Assembly (NCBI RefSeq): GCF_019925205.1
Contig: NC_083561.1
Location: 21,575,217-21,639,216 of the forward strand
Source: Metopolophium dirhodum
Lineage: Eukaryota; Arthropoda; Insecta; Hemiptera; Aphididae
DNA length: 64,000 nucleotides
Reading direction: 5' to 3'
Under the pieces are notes generated by a model, which made no database searches, was not told the DNA's origin, and saw only the letters and a program-made list of their open reading frames with translations. Position numbers and translations under genes: made by a program. Positions 36,917 to 48,777 of the stretch are shown one piece after another (positions within the stretch are counted from its first letter, which is position 1; the number at the start of each line of letters is the position of its first letter).

Positions 36917-37080
36917 CAGTAACACCTGTATTATATAGCTGACAGTGTTAAGGGACCATTGAAAGTGTCCGTTATAAGCTCTAGTATTTTTATAGTATAT
37001 ATTATTATAAGCATTATGCCACTTCGTAGATATTATGTTCTTCCCATTTTTGGGTATAGTGACAGTGGAAAAATATCCAG
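36917..37080. mobile_element. Possible pogo/Tigger terminal segment
   Basis: After TA at 36915, CAGTAACACCTGTATTATAT and GGGACCATTGAAAGTGTCCG resemble the terminal region of Tigger-like elements. It lies downstream, in minus-strand sense, of the transposase pseudogene at 37390-38560 and could be its 3' border. The other border was not found. Confidence 0.4.
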
Positions 37081-37389
37081 TTGCGTGCTACATTTTGTTA
37101 GGAATTTAATTTAATTTAATTTGTTTTTATTGTTGATTTTCGTTTCAGTGACAATAAACAAAGCATTACAAAAATCATCGATCACGAAGATCGGTTGGGA
37201 AAAAAAAGTTGTACCCAGCCAAATAACATAACTATGTTAATAGAAGCTAATAATATAAATATATATTTATACATACACGTACACATATTATATAATAGGT
37301 ACATAGGTACATCGTCATTTATATATATTGTACTTAAATATTAAGATTGCACATTATTGTTTTTAGCAAAATTATGGAATTGGTGTTGG

Positions 37390-38560
37390 TTGTATGAATT
37401 TTGTTCTTTCCAGCTCATGATGAATAATTAACTCACTCACGTGTGAAAACCTTTCTTCGTCACCTTTCTTTAGATAAAACTACTCCAGATGAATAAGCCG
37501 TCCAAAAGCTTCTGCGAAATAGTTCCCAAACGCCTCGATTGCCTCTGTCGGTCATCGTCTAGTTACTCATCATCCGCTTCCGTGGGTTTTAATTTTGAGC
37601 AAAAGTTAACTACTTTTTTACCATAGCATGTCCGCGTCCTGTGTAGGATTAAGTTTTGTCTGGTAATGTTCGGTATAGCAGGCCTGCAGTTCAGTGACGT
37701 AATTGAAAATGTTCCATGGGGGGGGGGATATCAAAATTAATATTCATGGTAAACTTGGGGGGGGGGGGGCTAAATTTAATATATTTCATCACATATCAAT
37801 ATTAAACATTCTATATTATGTATAAAAATGAACAAAAAAAAAATAATTTAACAAATTTATCATTTTTTTTGATTTTACTGTACATTATGTACAGATCCCT
37901 AGGCTTCTTGGCAAGTTCACCAATGAACTCTTCACTTGAAAATTTAATATCATTATGAATTGCCAACATTTCCAGACCATTAAATCTTTTCTTTTTCATT
38001 TCGTAATAATTTATAAATTTGCATTTGAACTATTTGTCGGTATAAGACAATATATAAATTTACCTTATGGGGGGGGGGGGGTAAATCTACCACCCTCCTT
38101 CCGTAATTACACCCCCGATGCAGTTTCGTCAGCATTAAATAATATTATGGTTTTAGTACCCCCATCACCATATCCGTAATATTTGAATTTCACTCATTAA
38201 CGACTGTTACATGATATTTTGTAGAAGCGCCAATTCTCCACAAATCGATTTAAAAACAATATTTTTTGTCGTTATATGAAGCACTATAACCAGCCTTTGA
38301 AACCGTGGTACTTAACGATTTAACGAGCAACTTCTAATGCTTTTGGCTTTGCTTGAACCATCGGTTCAGACACGGGCACGTTCTTATTTCCAACACGATT
38401 GAACCACTCTAAAACGACTTTATCAAAAACAACTCAACTGGCCCATTTCTCTCGAACCGACGAAAATTTTCGTTTGTGGCGTTTTCGATGTGCCGAAGCA
38501 AAATCTCTTCTTTATTCTTCAAAACTTCGACCACTATTCTGTTGATTTCCTGGAAATTGT
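37390..38560 (-). pseudogene. pogo/CENP-B-type transposase pseudogene
   Basis: Two coding-like segments lie on the minus strand. The first (about 38560-38285) reads ..NKEEILLRHIENAT and then, from 38411, VLEWFNRVGNKNVPVSEPMV followed by QAKPKALEVAR and a stop. The W-F..VR..N.PVS.P....KA pattern is the CENP-B/Tc5-type DNA-binding helix-turn-helix of pogo-family transposases; KYHGFKGW follows in another frame. The second (37548-37390) reads TEAIEAFGNYFAEAFGRLIH, a stop, and then FYLKKGDEERFSHVSELIIH, resembling the helical C-terminal region. The catalytic DDE core is missing. A hAT-like element occupies 37692-38117 between the two segments. Stops and frameshifts make it non-functional. Family recognition is from motif memory. 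Confidence 0.52.
37692..38117. mobile_element. hAT-like element with poly-G tracts
   Basis: It starts CAGTGACGTAATTG and ends CGTAATTACACCCCCG (partly inverse). It is flanked by CTGCAGTT (37684-37691) and ATGCAGTT (38118-38125), a 7/8 match to an 8-bp target duplication. It contains G runs of 10 at 37718, 13 at 37757 and 13 at 38069. There is no transposase frame. Confidence 0.6.
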
Positions 38561-38599
38561 TCAGCGAGTTTAACACAAACTACTGCAGAAGCCACTATA

Positions 38600-39681
38600 T
38601 AGAGTCTTTACGCCGAATAATTTCCACCCATCATTTTAAATTGAAAGGTTAACGCGGGACGGGAAATTTCAATGCGAAGAAAAATAAATGCAAAAAACAA
38701 AATAAAAATATAACACACTGTACAGTATTAGATCGCGAGGGAATATTGTGATGAATAATCGCCGAATAGTCTTTACGTTTTCTTTTGTATACGTATAAAA
38801 TTTATACATGGTTAATGGTTATAATATTTTTGTACTCGCCATTATTATCGTTAACTTAATCGGCGATATAACTATACGGTATTATGTAATCTGTATCGTA
38901 ATCCATGTAATCCTTGTAATTGCGAGACGAGTTATCACGGCCGAGGCGACGCTGTTGCGCGGTATTTTCGGTATACCAGTGGTCACAAACATGTGGGCTG
39001 CGATAGACATTTATTTCTTCGAAAATGTTGAAATTTTTTTTCAATAAAAATAAATATAATTATCAAACAAGAGATCAATATTATGTGTATATTTCATATT
39101 TGTAATAGAAAAAAATGCATTTTGTCTTAATTTTGTTTATTTTAAATTTATAAAATTCAGATGAGTAAAAAGAAAAAAAGGTGTTTCCCCGCCGCGAACC
39201 GTTGACGTATAGGTACATAATAAATTGTGGCCCGTCGGTAATTTGAGTTTGATACCACTGACGTATTCGTATGCAATTATATATTTGAGTTTGAACTTAG
39301 ATTGTTGGCCCCGTCGGTCGAGATGTATAGGGGAGAAATATGTTCGTGTCAGCAATAGAAAAGGGTCACAGACCGGTCGAAATCCATTTTTGCGCTGTGG
39401 CCTTGTTTTTTGTCCGTTATTAGAGAGGTATTCGTTGAAACAAGTTCCACAGTATACTTGATTACATATTCAATAAGTTGTACCGATTTTGGACTTACCA
39501 TAAAAAATTATCATTTTTATTTCTTCATATTCGGTCGATGATTTGTTTTTGATTTTTTCGACACAGCTGCTGTAGTTGTAATCGACGTGCTGTGCGACGA
39601 GCTAAAAGTATAATACATTATTATGCTCTCGGAAAACTCCGTTTTTTTTCAAATTCGACTACTTGTGCCCATTTTGCTGAA
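38600..39681. other. Non-coding DNA, no gene seen
   Basis: A 79-codon hydrophobic frame (38808-39047) overlaps an opposite-strand frame of similar length and has no family motif. It is likely chance. Confidence 0.45.
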
Positions 39682-41926
39682 AATTACATTTTTCAAATTC
39701 GAATGCAACATAGGTGCGTATAGTATTTTAATAAAATCAATATTTGGCGTACGACAACGGTGACAACTCGGGGAAACAGAGGAAATCATCTAAACCGTTG
39801 CGACGATTGCGTAGGTATTCACCCACGTACAGTGTGCTTACATTGTCACAAAACGTATATATATTATATTCAATGACATGCGCGCATTTGGTCGCGCTAT
39901 ACACACAATCTGTTCATATAATATTTATGTGTCATAATATCTGCGTATCGTCAAATTACAGCTGTGCCCTGGAGATATTTTTGATTCGAAACAAAACGGT
40001 TGTCGTTCGTCCGACGGCTGCTCGTGCTCTCATCGGATCGGAGAAAACTTTACGATTTTTACAGTATACAATTTTATATAATGTACAAAGAATTTGCGTA
40101 CGACAGGATTCGGGGATGCAGTCGAAATCATCGTGACGATTTCGTACAGGATTCACTCCAAGTACTTACAGAGTGCTTGAACTGTCACCAAACGTATATA
40201 TCCGATACCATATACGCGTATTTGTTAGCACAATACATAAAATTAATTCATATTATATATTGTAATGTTATAATAACTTTATGTGTAGAGTTCGGATTGG
40301 TTTATGAATTTGCATAATATTTATTCTGGTTGATCGTATGATATTATGCTAAGTGAGTACGGAATTAGTTTTATGACATAACGATTTAAACTATGAAACT
40401 TGTATGGAGCATATTTATGATATTTCGACATTTACCCATTTCTTTTTTTAATTTATGGGCTCATTTTACAATTTTAATTGGATATTTCATATTTTAGTGT
40501 TTTTTGTTTTTTTTTTTTGAAGTAGGTAATTAGTAATTACTATTGAAATATAGAGAATAATACTTAATATATAAAATAATATATATTGTATATTATATTC
40601 TTATAGTTTCGATTCATCTCGAAATGAATTAATAGGTATACTTATAGGTATAAAAGGTTCTCTCAAATATATTTGGGAATTTATTTATTTGTTTACATAT
40701 TAAAACTAACAACAAAAACACGAATGATTTATGTACCTACCTAAGTAAATTATTTTTAGGATATATTTCTGATATTAACCGATTCCTATTTTTTTCTTCT
40801 AGATTAAAACTTCTTACTAAACACCGATATCTTAAAGAAAATTAATTTTAGAAGCGTTCCATAATAATTTAAAATGTTTTATTATTTCAATTAAATATTC
40901 AGAAAATAAATGTCTGTTTTGCTAATTTTTGAGTGCATATTTTTTTTTATGTATATCTAATAAAATTTATGTGCATATATGTATGCCTATTTAAGATTTT
41001 TTAGCGCATGTTTCGTTGGTTTTTTAATTTTCACAAACCAGCGCTTTATACTTATGTGTACCTAACGTCATCCGCGTACTGTCGAACAACAGTCGTGTTG
41101 TTGAGATGAAACAAAACGGTTGTTGTTCATTCGGCGGCTGCTCGTGCTCTCATCCGATCGGAGAAAACTTTACGAATTTTTCAACGAGCGACATTATAAT
41201 ACTTACGTTCGACAAGACTCGAAGATTCAGTCGAAATCATAGCAACGATTGCGTACGGTTCACTCCACGCCGTACCTACAGTGTGATCGCATTGTCACAA
41301 AGCGTTTATATCGTATTCGACGACGTGCGCGTATTTGGTAGCGCAGTGCACAAAATGTGTTCATAATTATATATATAATATTAATTTTATCATAATGTTT
41401 TATTGTTATGTGTATACTTCCATGTTATTCACATACCGTAAAATATAACAACTCCAGCAACTGTGCGGTCGTAATACTTCTACAGATTACATTTTTTAAA
41501 TTCGAACACGCCACTTACAATAAATTATTATATTAAAATCGATAGTCCCCGCGTACGACAGCACTCGGGGACGCAGCCGAAATCATCGCGACGATTACGT
41601 ACGGTTCACTCCACCTACAGTGTGCTCGCATTGTCACAAAAAACGTGATATAATATAATTATACTTGTGTTTGACGACATGCGCGTATTTGGTAGACAAA
41701 AATTCGTTCGTCTTGTGCAATATAATGTTTTAAATATTATTATGTCGCTCGTGTCTAACTCATGTATGGTCATGTGCATGTATAAGTCATAATAATATCA
41801 TCCGCGTGCGCTGTCAAACGACAGCCGTCGAGTTTATTGTGATTCGAAACGATACGGTCGTTGTTCATTCGACGGCTGCAGCTTGCCCACTCGTTCGATC
41901 CGAGAAAACTTTACGACTTTCGTAGC
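39682..41926. repeat. Diverged multi-module tandem array (C-A-B units)
   Basis: Three modules recur. A (GCGTACGACA..CGGGG.., GTCGAAATCATCG.GACGATT, TACAGTGTGCT.GCATTGTCAC, GACATGCGCGTATTTGGTAG) lies at 39747-39917, 40096-40250, 41205-41367 and 41551-41705. B (GAAACAAAACGGTTGTYGTT, CGACGGCTGCTCGTGCTC, ATCGGAGAAAACTTTACGA) lies at 39981-40061, 41102-41182 and 41840-41926; each is preceded by a GTCAAACGACAG-like word. C (ATTACATTTTTCAAATTCGA) lies at 39682 and 41486. The order is C-A-B-A-(~0.8 kb insert)-B-A-C-A-B. The modules are CpG-rich against AT-rich flanks. Open frames cross some copies but differ between them, so I do not call coding. Confidence 0.85.
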
Positions 41927-41929
41927 GTG

Positions 41930-42627
41930 CGTTATTATAATATATTATGATAAACGTCCACGTGAAGACAGCACACGTTCGTGCTTTTCACACCTCGTCT
42001 CCAGACTTTCGGGCACCCACACGTTTTTTATCAATAAGTCACTCTATCGCATCCAAGTCGCACTCTCTCCGCCGTGCGCACAGCACCAGCCCATCTCGTC
42101 TTACGATTCGTTGAGATATGACGTGTGCGTTTCGTATTCAAAGTGAAAACTCGCGGTTTCTCTACGCGAAATCGTATACATGTATATTATAGTGTACTTA
42201 TAATATATTAACTGTATTTATACAGTATATGACGTTTATTGTACTTGTGTATATTATATACACATACATTCAATACGGTATATACATGTATCATGTATAT
42301 ACTATTATACTATACATATGATATAATATAATATTAACGAAGCGACGTATATGGTTCTTTTCCCCACTTTTATTTTTATTTTTTCAGTAATATGCGAGTA
42401 GGTACTATATTTTATGCGTTTTTATAACCTCGTGCATTACTTTATTGAACGAGAATATATATTGTGATATATGCTATATTGATGCACGATGCTGGTGGAT
42501 ATTGATATGATATAATATAATGGCAGACAAATCGGATTACGTAGGTACAGTGGATAATAAAGCTTTTTCATATTTTATAATTTGACGGGAATTAATAATA
42601 TGGTTCAATTTGAAAATAATAATAAAT
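41930..42627. other. Non-coding DNA, no gene seen
   Basis: A GC-rich tail of the array (to about 42150) is followed by AT-rich, partly palindromic sequence around 42170-42330, for example TGTGTATATTATATACACA. Confidence 0.5.
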
Positions 42628-42950
42628 GGGGGGGACGAGGTGGCCGAGTGGTCTAACGCGACGGATTCGGCACAGCCGGTCCGAGTTCGATCCTCGACCA
42701 CTGGGCGGCATTTTTCTCCGTGCAAGTCACGGTGTCCGGAGAACAAGTGCCGCCATCCCCCCACCCCGGGGCACGGCAGAAACCTACGGGTGCCCCATTA
42801 GAAATTCTGCCAAACACAACACACACGTGTACCAACCTACCCAATATAAAAACCTACCAAACCTACCCAATATAAAACCTACAGTGCCCTCCCCACACCC
42901 AATGGCCTATGTTGCCGCGGGTTACCCAATAAAAAAAAAAAAAAAAAAAA
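42628..42950 (+). mobile_element. tRNA-Ser-derived SINE, full length with TSD
   Basis: The head GACGAGGTGGCCGAGTGGTC has a class-II tRNA (Ser-like) A box at 42641-42653, and a B box GAGTTCGATCC lies at 42683-42693; both are pol III internal promoter elements. A unique body follows (GTCACGGTGTCCGGAGAACA, AGAAATTCTGCCAAACACAA, CCTACCCAATATAAA repeats), then a poly-A tail at 42931-42950. The direct repeat AATAATAAAT flanks the element (42618-42627 and 42951-42960). The anticodon arm is degenerate and the 3' acceptor strand is absent, so it is not a functional tRNA. This is the best-preserved of three copies and looks young. Confidence 0.92.
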
Positions 42951-43740
42951 AATAATAAATGCCGGACGAATAATTTCTATATTAAATATCAATTCGTTTT
43001 TATACATATATATAATAAATGGATATTGTATAATAATTGGAATGACCTCATAATAAGTGCATTATATTATAGTTTTGGAAAAAATCGGAGGCTTAAAAAA
43101 ACGTACGATATTTTTTGATAACAATAAAAACGGATGTAGTGGAACACATTTCATTAAATATTACATTTATATCAAAAAAATATACGTAATAATATACGTC
43201 ACGTCACGTTATAGAATATAGAGTATCTTATCCTTATGTGCTTGAACAAATACTTATGATTAGTTAGGTCAACATTCATAGTCTCTTGGATTATTACTGA
43301 ACGCTTTGACATCCATTTTCCGAAATTATTCACATTTTTTTTTTAGTTTGTCTGAATAATATTCCCTTACAGTATGATTGAATACTATTGTACCATGAAT
43401 TAAATATACTTAATAATTAAGTCAATATTTTAATCAATGTTAATACATAAGAGATACCAGAAAAGTGGCTTCGGGACAGCGATGTACCTAAATTGCATAC
43501 TTTTAACGCCGTGTTTAATAATACAAATACGTCTATAATACTAATAGATAGTTTGTACTATAATTGAAATAAGAATATTATCGGATTACGTCAATGTAAC
43601 GATTGCATACATAATTTTAATACTAACATAAATTATATTATGAATTATGATACAATTAGTAATTGAGAAGAATAAAGGAGTGTACCATATTTAATGATAT
43701 AAATAATAATACAAATAAATGTATATAATAATATGTAAAA

Positions 43741-43815
43741 AATAATGTCTGTATATTCTTCATGCATTCCCGAACAACTGGACCGATGTTGATCAAACAT
43801 TTTGTGTCGTTTTTT
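43741..43815 (+). mobile_element. Helitron 5' end-like fragment
   Basis: CCCGAACAACTGGACCGATG followed by TTGATCAAACATTTTGTGT resembles the conserved subterminal word of insect Helitron 5' ends. Boundaries are unclear. Confidence 0.4.
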
Positions 43816-44240
43816 TTTTTAAATTTTCACATAAAACGCACAAAGTGTTATAAATTATAATTTAATGTATATACTTACCTATTAGGTATAAATGATTATT
43901 TATTCAGTGGACATTAATTATTTATTTTAATATATTTCTAACAATGATTTAACTCTGGTTTTATTTAATTTGAAAATGTACTATTTTACAGATAATCAGT
44001 ATAAGAAGTAAATTACGTGACGTATGACGATAACACTGTTTGTACACTATACACAATATAAGTACGAAGAGGAAACTGTTCATTTGGAAAATAACAACAC
44101 TATATTTTCAACCTTTTTTGTAAGTTTTTAAGTCATTTTTTACGATTTACTTTACAGTCAGTACTTACATGTAGTTTTCTACATTTTATTTTTAAAGACT
44201 CGTAAGATTTTACTAGTAATAAATAAAATACATGTAACGT

Positions 44241-44993
44241 ACAGAGTGGTTCACCAAACATGCCACCACCTTTTTTCCTTTAATCATGAATTTTTAAAAT
44301 TATGATTTTTGGAATTTTTAAGTTACTAAAGGACCATATTTTGAAATACCATTTAGTGTCATGTACTCATGTGGCGATCCAAACTTCTTTTCTTTCTTTT
44401 TTAACAAAAATTGTTCAGCAGGTAACTTTTTTTTAAACGTTGATGTAGGTACCTATCTAAATAAAAAATCAAACATGTAGTTTTCGAGTAGGTATTTAAC
44501 CTTATGTTGTAGGTATAATGTAGGTGCATGATAATACATTTGGAGGATATAGGGACTACGATAATTTGAATATTATAGTTATTAATATTAATCGATTAAC
44601 ATTTTATAACTTATAAAAATTGTTTAGCACAATAAATAAATACAGCCTATATACAATTTTAAAACTTATTTTATATTTTTGATAAATCTTTTTAAGGACT
44701 ATTAACCTTTGTATATACATTTTAATAACTCAAAAACTACTCGTTAAAATGTTGATTCAGGTACATATCAACATTTTTAAAATCATAACTTTTATTAATT
44801 TACAACACAAAGGGGTTGGTTCTTATTTTGAAAAAAATTGAAGATCGTATTAGCATAGAACATATTATTTTCTTAAATGGTACAAGAATAGTATTTTAAA
44901 ATATGGTCCTTAAAAATTCTTAAAAATTTTGAAAATTAATTCATTACTAAATGTAAAATCGGGGGTGATCATGCAGGCTAATCACTTAATTGT
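44241..44993. mobile_element. ACAGGGTGA MITE, long copy
   Basis: It starts ACAGAGTGGTTCACCAAACA and ends with GGGGGTGATCATGCAGGCTA and ATCACTTAA. The internal ATTTTTAAGTTACTAAAGGA and the inverse GGTCCTTAAAAATTC (near 44905-44920) mark the family's subterminal arms. There is no coding frame. Confidence 0.68.
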
Positions 44994-44999
44994 GTGTTA

Positions 45000-46980
45000 C
45001 ACTTACCATGACCTACAAAGTCGTAGGTATATATTGTCTTACCAGTTACCACGCCGATACTTGTGTTTGCATAATTCCGCATTAAGAGTGCTGGTGAATT
45101 CTAGTATGATTTAAATGTATAAACATTGAGGAGGCGTATTTTTAATTTCACACGGACATCGGCTTTGCGTCTAACAAATTTCTAGATATTTCTAATCACA
45201 GTGCATAGTTGGTAGTATTTGCCGCAAACTCATGAACGACCTCGCACAATATCTCGTATAAAATATTCATAAAAGACACGCCACATGTAATGTGTTCATA
45301 TTTTATCTTTGATGACATTATCATTTATCATTCTCCTCCATTTCCGTAATTGATAATATTATGTGCACACCCCCCGCCAGAATGATTATTTGGCCCACGT
45401 GATGTTTCAGTACACCCCGACGGCTCTACATTTCAACATTCGCCGAGAGTGAACACGAATAGGAGGCGAATGTGCAGGGTAATAATGCATTATTGCTTTT
45501 TGAGACGTCAGCAACTGCGTGTACATAAATTGTAAGGATCAAGTGATAAATCGCTTTCGTGTGACACTTGTTCGTTAACACCATGATGTATTGGTGTTTC
45601 ATTGCTCCGACGAATAACAAAACCGGCAAGACGTGATTTTATAGAAGTAATATTGTATGGCACTGACCTTAAAACGTTAAAATTTAAAGTTTAGACACTA
45701 AACCGTCGTGCTCTATGCCTGGTATACGCGTAGTTGTCCGTATCCTAAATATAGGTAAAATATATTGTAGCTCCCTACATTTTGACAACCAGTTTTTAAA
45801 TGTTTTATTCTTTTAGATACTGGTTTTTAAGTGGCATAACGCCATTGATAATTTTTCTGGTCAGGCCGAGTTAAATGTTTAGAATATATTATAATGTAGT
45901 TAAAACATATTGTTTTATAAATTTTTTTTTTATGTAGGTAATACCTAATAAGAATATATTTTGTCTTAATCTAAACAATATAACATATTATATACATTTT
46001 CAGACCAAAAAGTGTAACGTATAAATTTTGCACTCATCACTCGTCTGTTAGGTTAGTTTCTAAAATTCATTCATATCTTGCAATCAATAGTCGCAGTGAT
46101 CACGTTCAGATATAGTGCTAATAATAAATGTTTGGCATACAAAAAATGTTATAGCACCTACCTAAATATATTTTTCGTCGAATTCAAAACTTTAAATTGA
46201 GAAAGTAGAAAACGATTTTTCACCTCAAACGGTTATCCAAAACACAATGTTCAATTTTAAATTGTATTACGCTTAATTTATGTAAAAGAATGAAGTTTGT
46301 GTGGTGAAATGTTGTCGTTTACAAATAAAACGGGAGAAAAGCGTATTTTAACGCAAAAAGGATTTAATAAATAAAATAAATGGATTCAAGCAAGCAATTT
46401 ATAAGTTAATTTCTGTAAATCAAATAAGTTTTTAGTTGACAGTTAAACAGCGCTTTTGAATTCGAAATTATTTGTCTGCAACCAAAACTGCGATAAAAAG
46501 TTCCATTGTCTAGCGAATCGTGATAAATATTTCCAATGGTAGAACAATTTCGTGAACTTTTTTGATTCATCGGTATTATGCGCGACGAGAAAAATGAAAT
46601 ATTTAAACGAAAGTTGAATTAATTAGTGAAATAATAATTATCAACGTTCTCCTTATTGTAATATGGTTTATTAGAAATACTTTAATATGATGGCAAAATA
46701 TCTATAAGTTTTGTGTTTCCATACAATGGAATGGATCAATGTTTAGATTAAAACAATTTATGATATTATTACGAGGGTTATATTGTTATAATATAGGTTG
46801 GAGTGCAAATAAAAACGAAAACTATTTATTCCTCGCGAATAACATTACCGTTGTAAGACTAATGATTTTTCTTAGGAGTTGGACATGAAATAAATGAAAA
46901 AATATTTGGGTTTTATAAAATGACTTTGTAAAATTCAGTGGATCGTTAATCACTATGCTGTTACGATACTATATGAAACT
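45000..46980. other. Non-coding DNA, no gene seen
   Basis: The patch 45360-45640 is GC-richer and unique. A 67-codon minus-strand frame lies in it without recognisable domains. Confidence 0.45.
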
Positions 46981-46981
46981 A

Positions 46982-47000
46982 AAAAAAAAAAAAAAAAAAA
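46982..47000. repeat. Poly-A run
   Basis: An A homopolymer of about 19 bases. No retroelement body is recognised on its 5' side. Confidence 0.85.
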
Positions 47001-47034
47001 CAATATAATAACTATCCCAAAAACTTTGCCAGTT

Positions 47035-47180
47035 ACTTACCTGTGTAGTTGTCTGGTAGCTGTAGCTGAATGCGTTTCTATAGTCACTGCACAATTGTTT
47101 CTTAAAACACACGCGCGTTGGTAGGTGATTACTGCAAACAACGAGCGATTCTCGAACGGCTCTCTTCGAACAAGGTTAGA
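47035..47180 (-). other. Possible minus-strand exon ending in a GTAAGT donor
   Basis: On the minus strand, ACTACACAG|GTAAGTAACTG places a near-perfect 5' splice site with the exon ending at 47041 and the intron starting at 47040. The 130 bases upstream are GC-richer (ACGCGCGTG, AACGAGCGATTCTCGAACGG) than their surroundings. No Inr/DPE pair and no long frame were found. It could be a non-coding exon or a chance donor. Confidence 0.28.
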
Positions 47181-47292
47181 AGAAAAAAACTAACGACTAC
47201 AACTATATAATATTAACAACTACTTACCTACTGTTATTTCCGACGAACGCTACGCCGTCGTATCGAGTTTTTAAAATATATTACAAGTACAC

Positions 47293-47551
47293 CAGTGACG
47301 TATATCAAAGGGGTCAAAGGGGATGTTTGGGAGTTATTAACCCCCCCCCCTTCCTCCTCGAGTCGTGTCATATCTAATTATTACCGGAACTAAACTTAAA
47401 GGAATATATTAATCATAATAACAGACATATCTATAATGTATAAATAATTTTGAGAAGTAAAATCAAAAGTTATAGTTTGTACTATGTATATTGTTTAATA
47501 TTTATAACTAACACCCTTCCGTACCTTACAAAAATCCTAGTTACGCCACTA
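47293..47551. mobile_element. hAT-like MITE, 259 bp
   Basis: The left end CAGTGACGTATATC and right end CCTAGTTACGCCACTA are inverse over the CAGTGRCGTA core. The flanks AAGTACAC and AAGTAGAA match at 6 of 8 positions, consistent with an aged target duplication. It contains a C run of 10 at 47341-47350. Confidence 0.6.
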
Positions 47552-47559
47552 AAGTAGAA

Positions 47560-48777
47560 CAGTTTACGCGTTATAATGTGCCATACGAAATAAAACGACT
47601 TCACGCCGCTTTGACGCGGTTCGTAGGCTAAATAAATTTTCAATATTAACTATACGCCCGTGATATTTCGACGGAATTCAACGTTTAAAGATGTCGGGAT
47701 GGGGTGAGGGATAATCATCATTATCCCCGAGACGGAAGAAACGATTTCCCGAGCGTATAGTGTGTGCGGAAAAAACAACTAATATTAATTAACATAATAA
47801 TACAGTATGTAAAATTATGATTTTTTTTACACCGAAATCGTATACGTATTACGACGAGTGTTAAGTATTGATATTCATTGCTTTCCTCGTGGAAATTAAC
47901 CTCATTTGGCTGCTGCTGCTTCGGTGGTCGAGGGGGGGGGGGATTTGAAGGGTGCCCATTGCTGAACAAATACTTTATCGCAGTGCGTGTCCAGCTGCTG
48001 TGACTTATTATTATCACAGCCACTTCCGGTAAGGCCACTCGCCAGACCGTCGTCTAACTTTTCGCCGCTCACATAACTGCAAGGCGACATCTGTAACCGC
48101 GTCGAATTGCAATGTAGCTTCTATAGTCGCGTTGAATTCGCATATTTTTTTTTTTTTTATATTTTTCGCGTTATGATGCGAGCAAAATGTTCGTTTTAGA
48201 ATCTAATGACTTTATAATATTATAACAATTATTATGGCCTATAGGTTTTCTTTAAAAACGCATATTATTTATGATTTATGCGTGACGTACTGACTTGTTA
48301 ATGTACTTTTCATGCATATGTTTAATACTTCTTTGCATATTTAACTTTTTTTTTGTTCATATTCTGTTGATCTTTGCTCCTATAAAGTTTTCATCCCTAA
48401 TTATTATAAGCACCATCTTGAAAAGCTTAGACTGAGTGTGTTTACGAAACTAAATATGAAAGCATTTCAAATATTAGGCCCGTTCCTTATTAGTTGCTAT
48501 ATTTTACCTATGATAAATATAAATATATATATAAACTATTATTTAACTATCGATAATTCAATTTTTTCCTGAAAATTATTAGATCGTCATTTGTATATTT
48601 TGTACTTGTGAGTGTGCGAAGTATTGCTGACATTTAAATTGTAATAAGATACATCTTACAATAATAAATGTGATTATTATTGCTAATAATTTCAACAAAA
48701 ACAATTAAGATCGAAAATATGGTGTTTTTTTTGTCATCATCACTCCCGATGACGACGAAAATCGCCTTGTTCAGACA
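47560..48777. other. Non-coding DNA, no gene seen
   Basis: Frames on the minus strand at 47721-48090 are low-complexity (a G11 run and CTG repeats near 47910-47942) without a domain. A T run lies at 48147-48158. Confidence 0.45.

Noticed and set aside
38808..39047. 79-codon hydrophobic frame
   Set aside because: Mirrored by a minus-strand frame over the same bases, with no family resemblance.
39744..40317. Two overlapping frames of 130 and 105 codons
   Set aside because: They lie in the tandem array. The frames differ between module copies and carry frame-shifting differences, so conservation is at DNA level.
42628..42715. tRNA-Ser gene
   Set aside because: The A and B boxes are present but the anticodon arm and acceptor stem do not close, and a SINE body with poly-A tail and target duplication follows.
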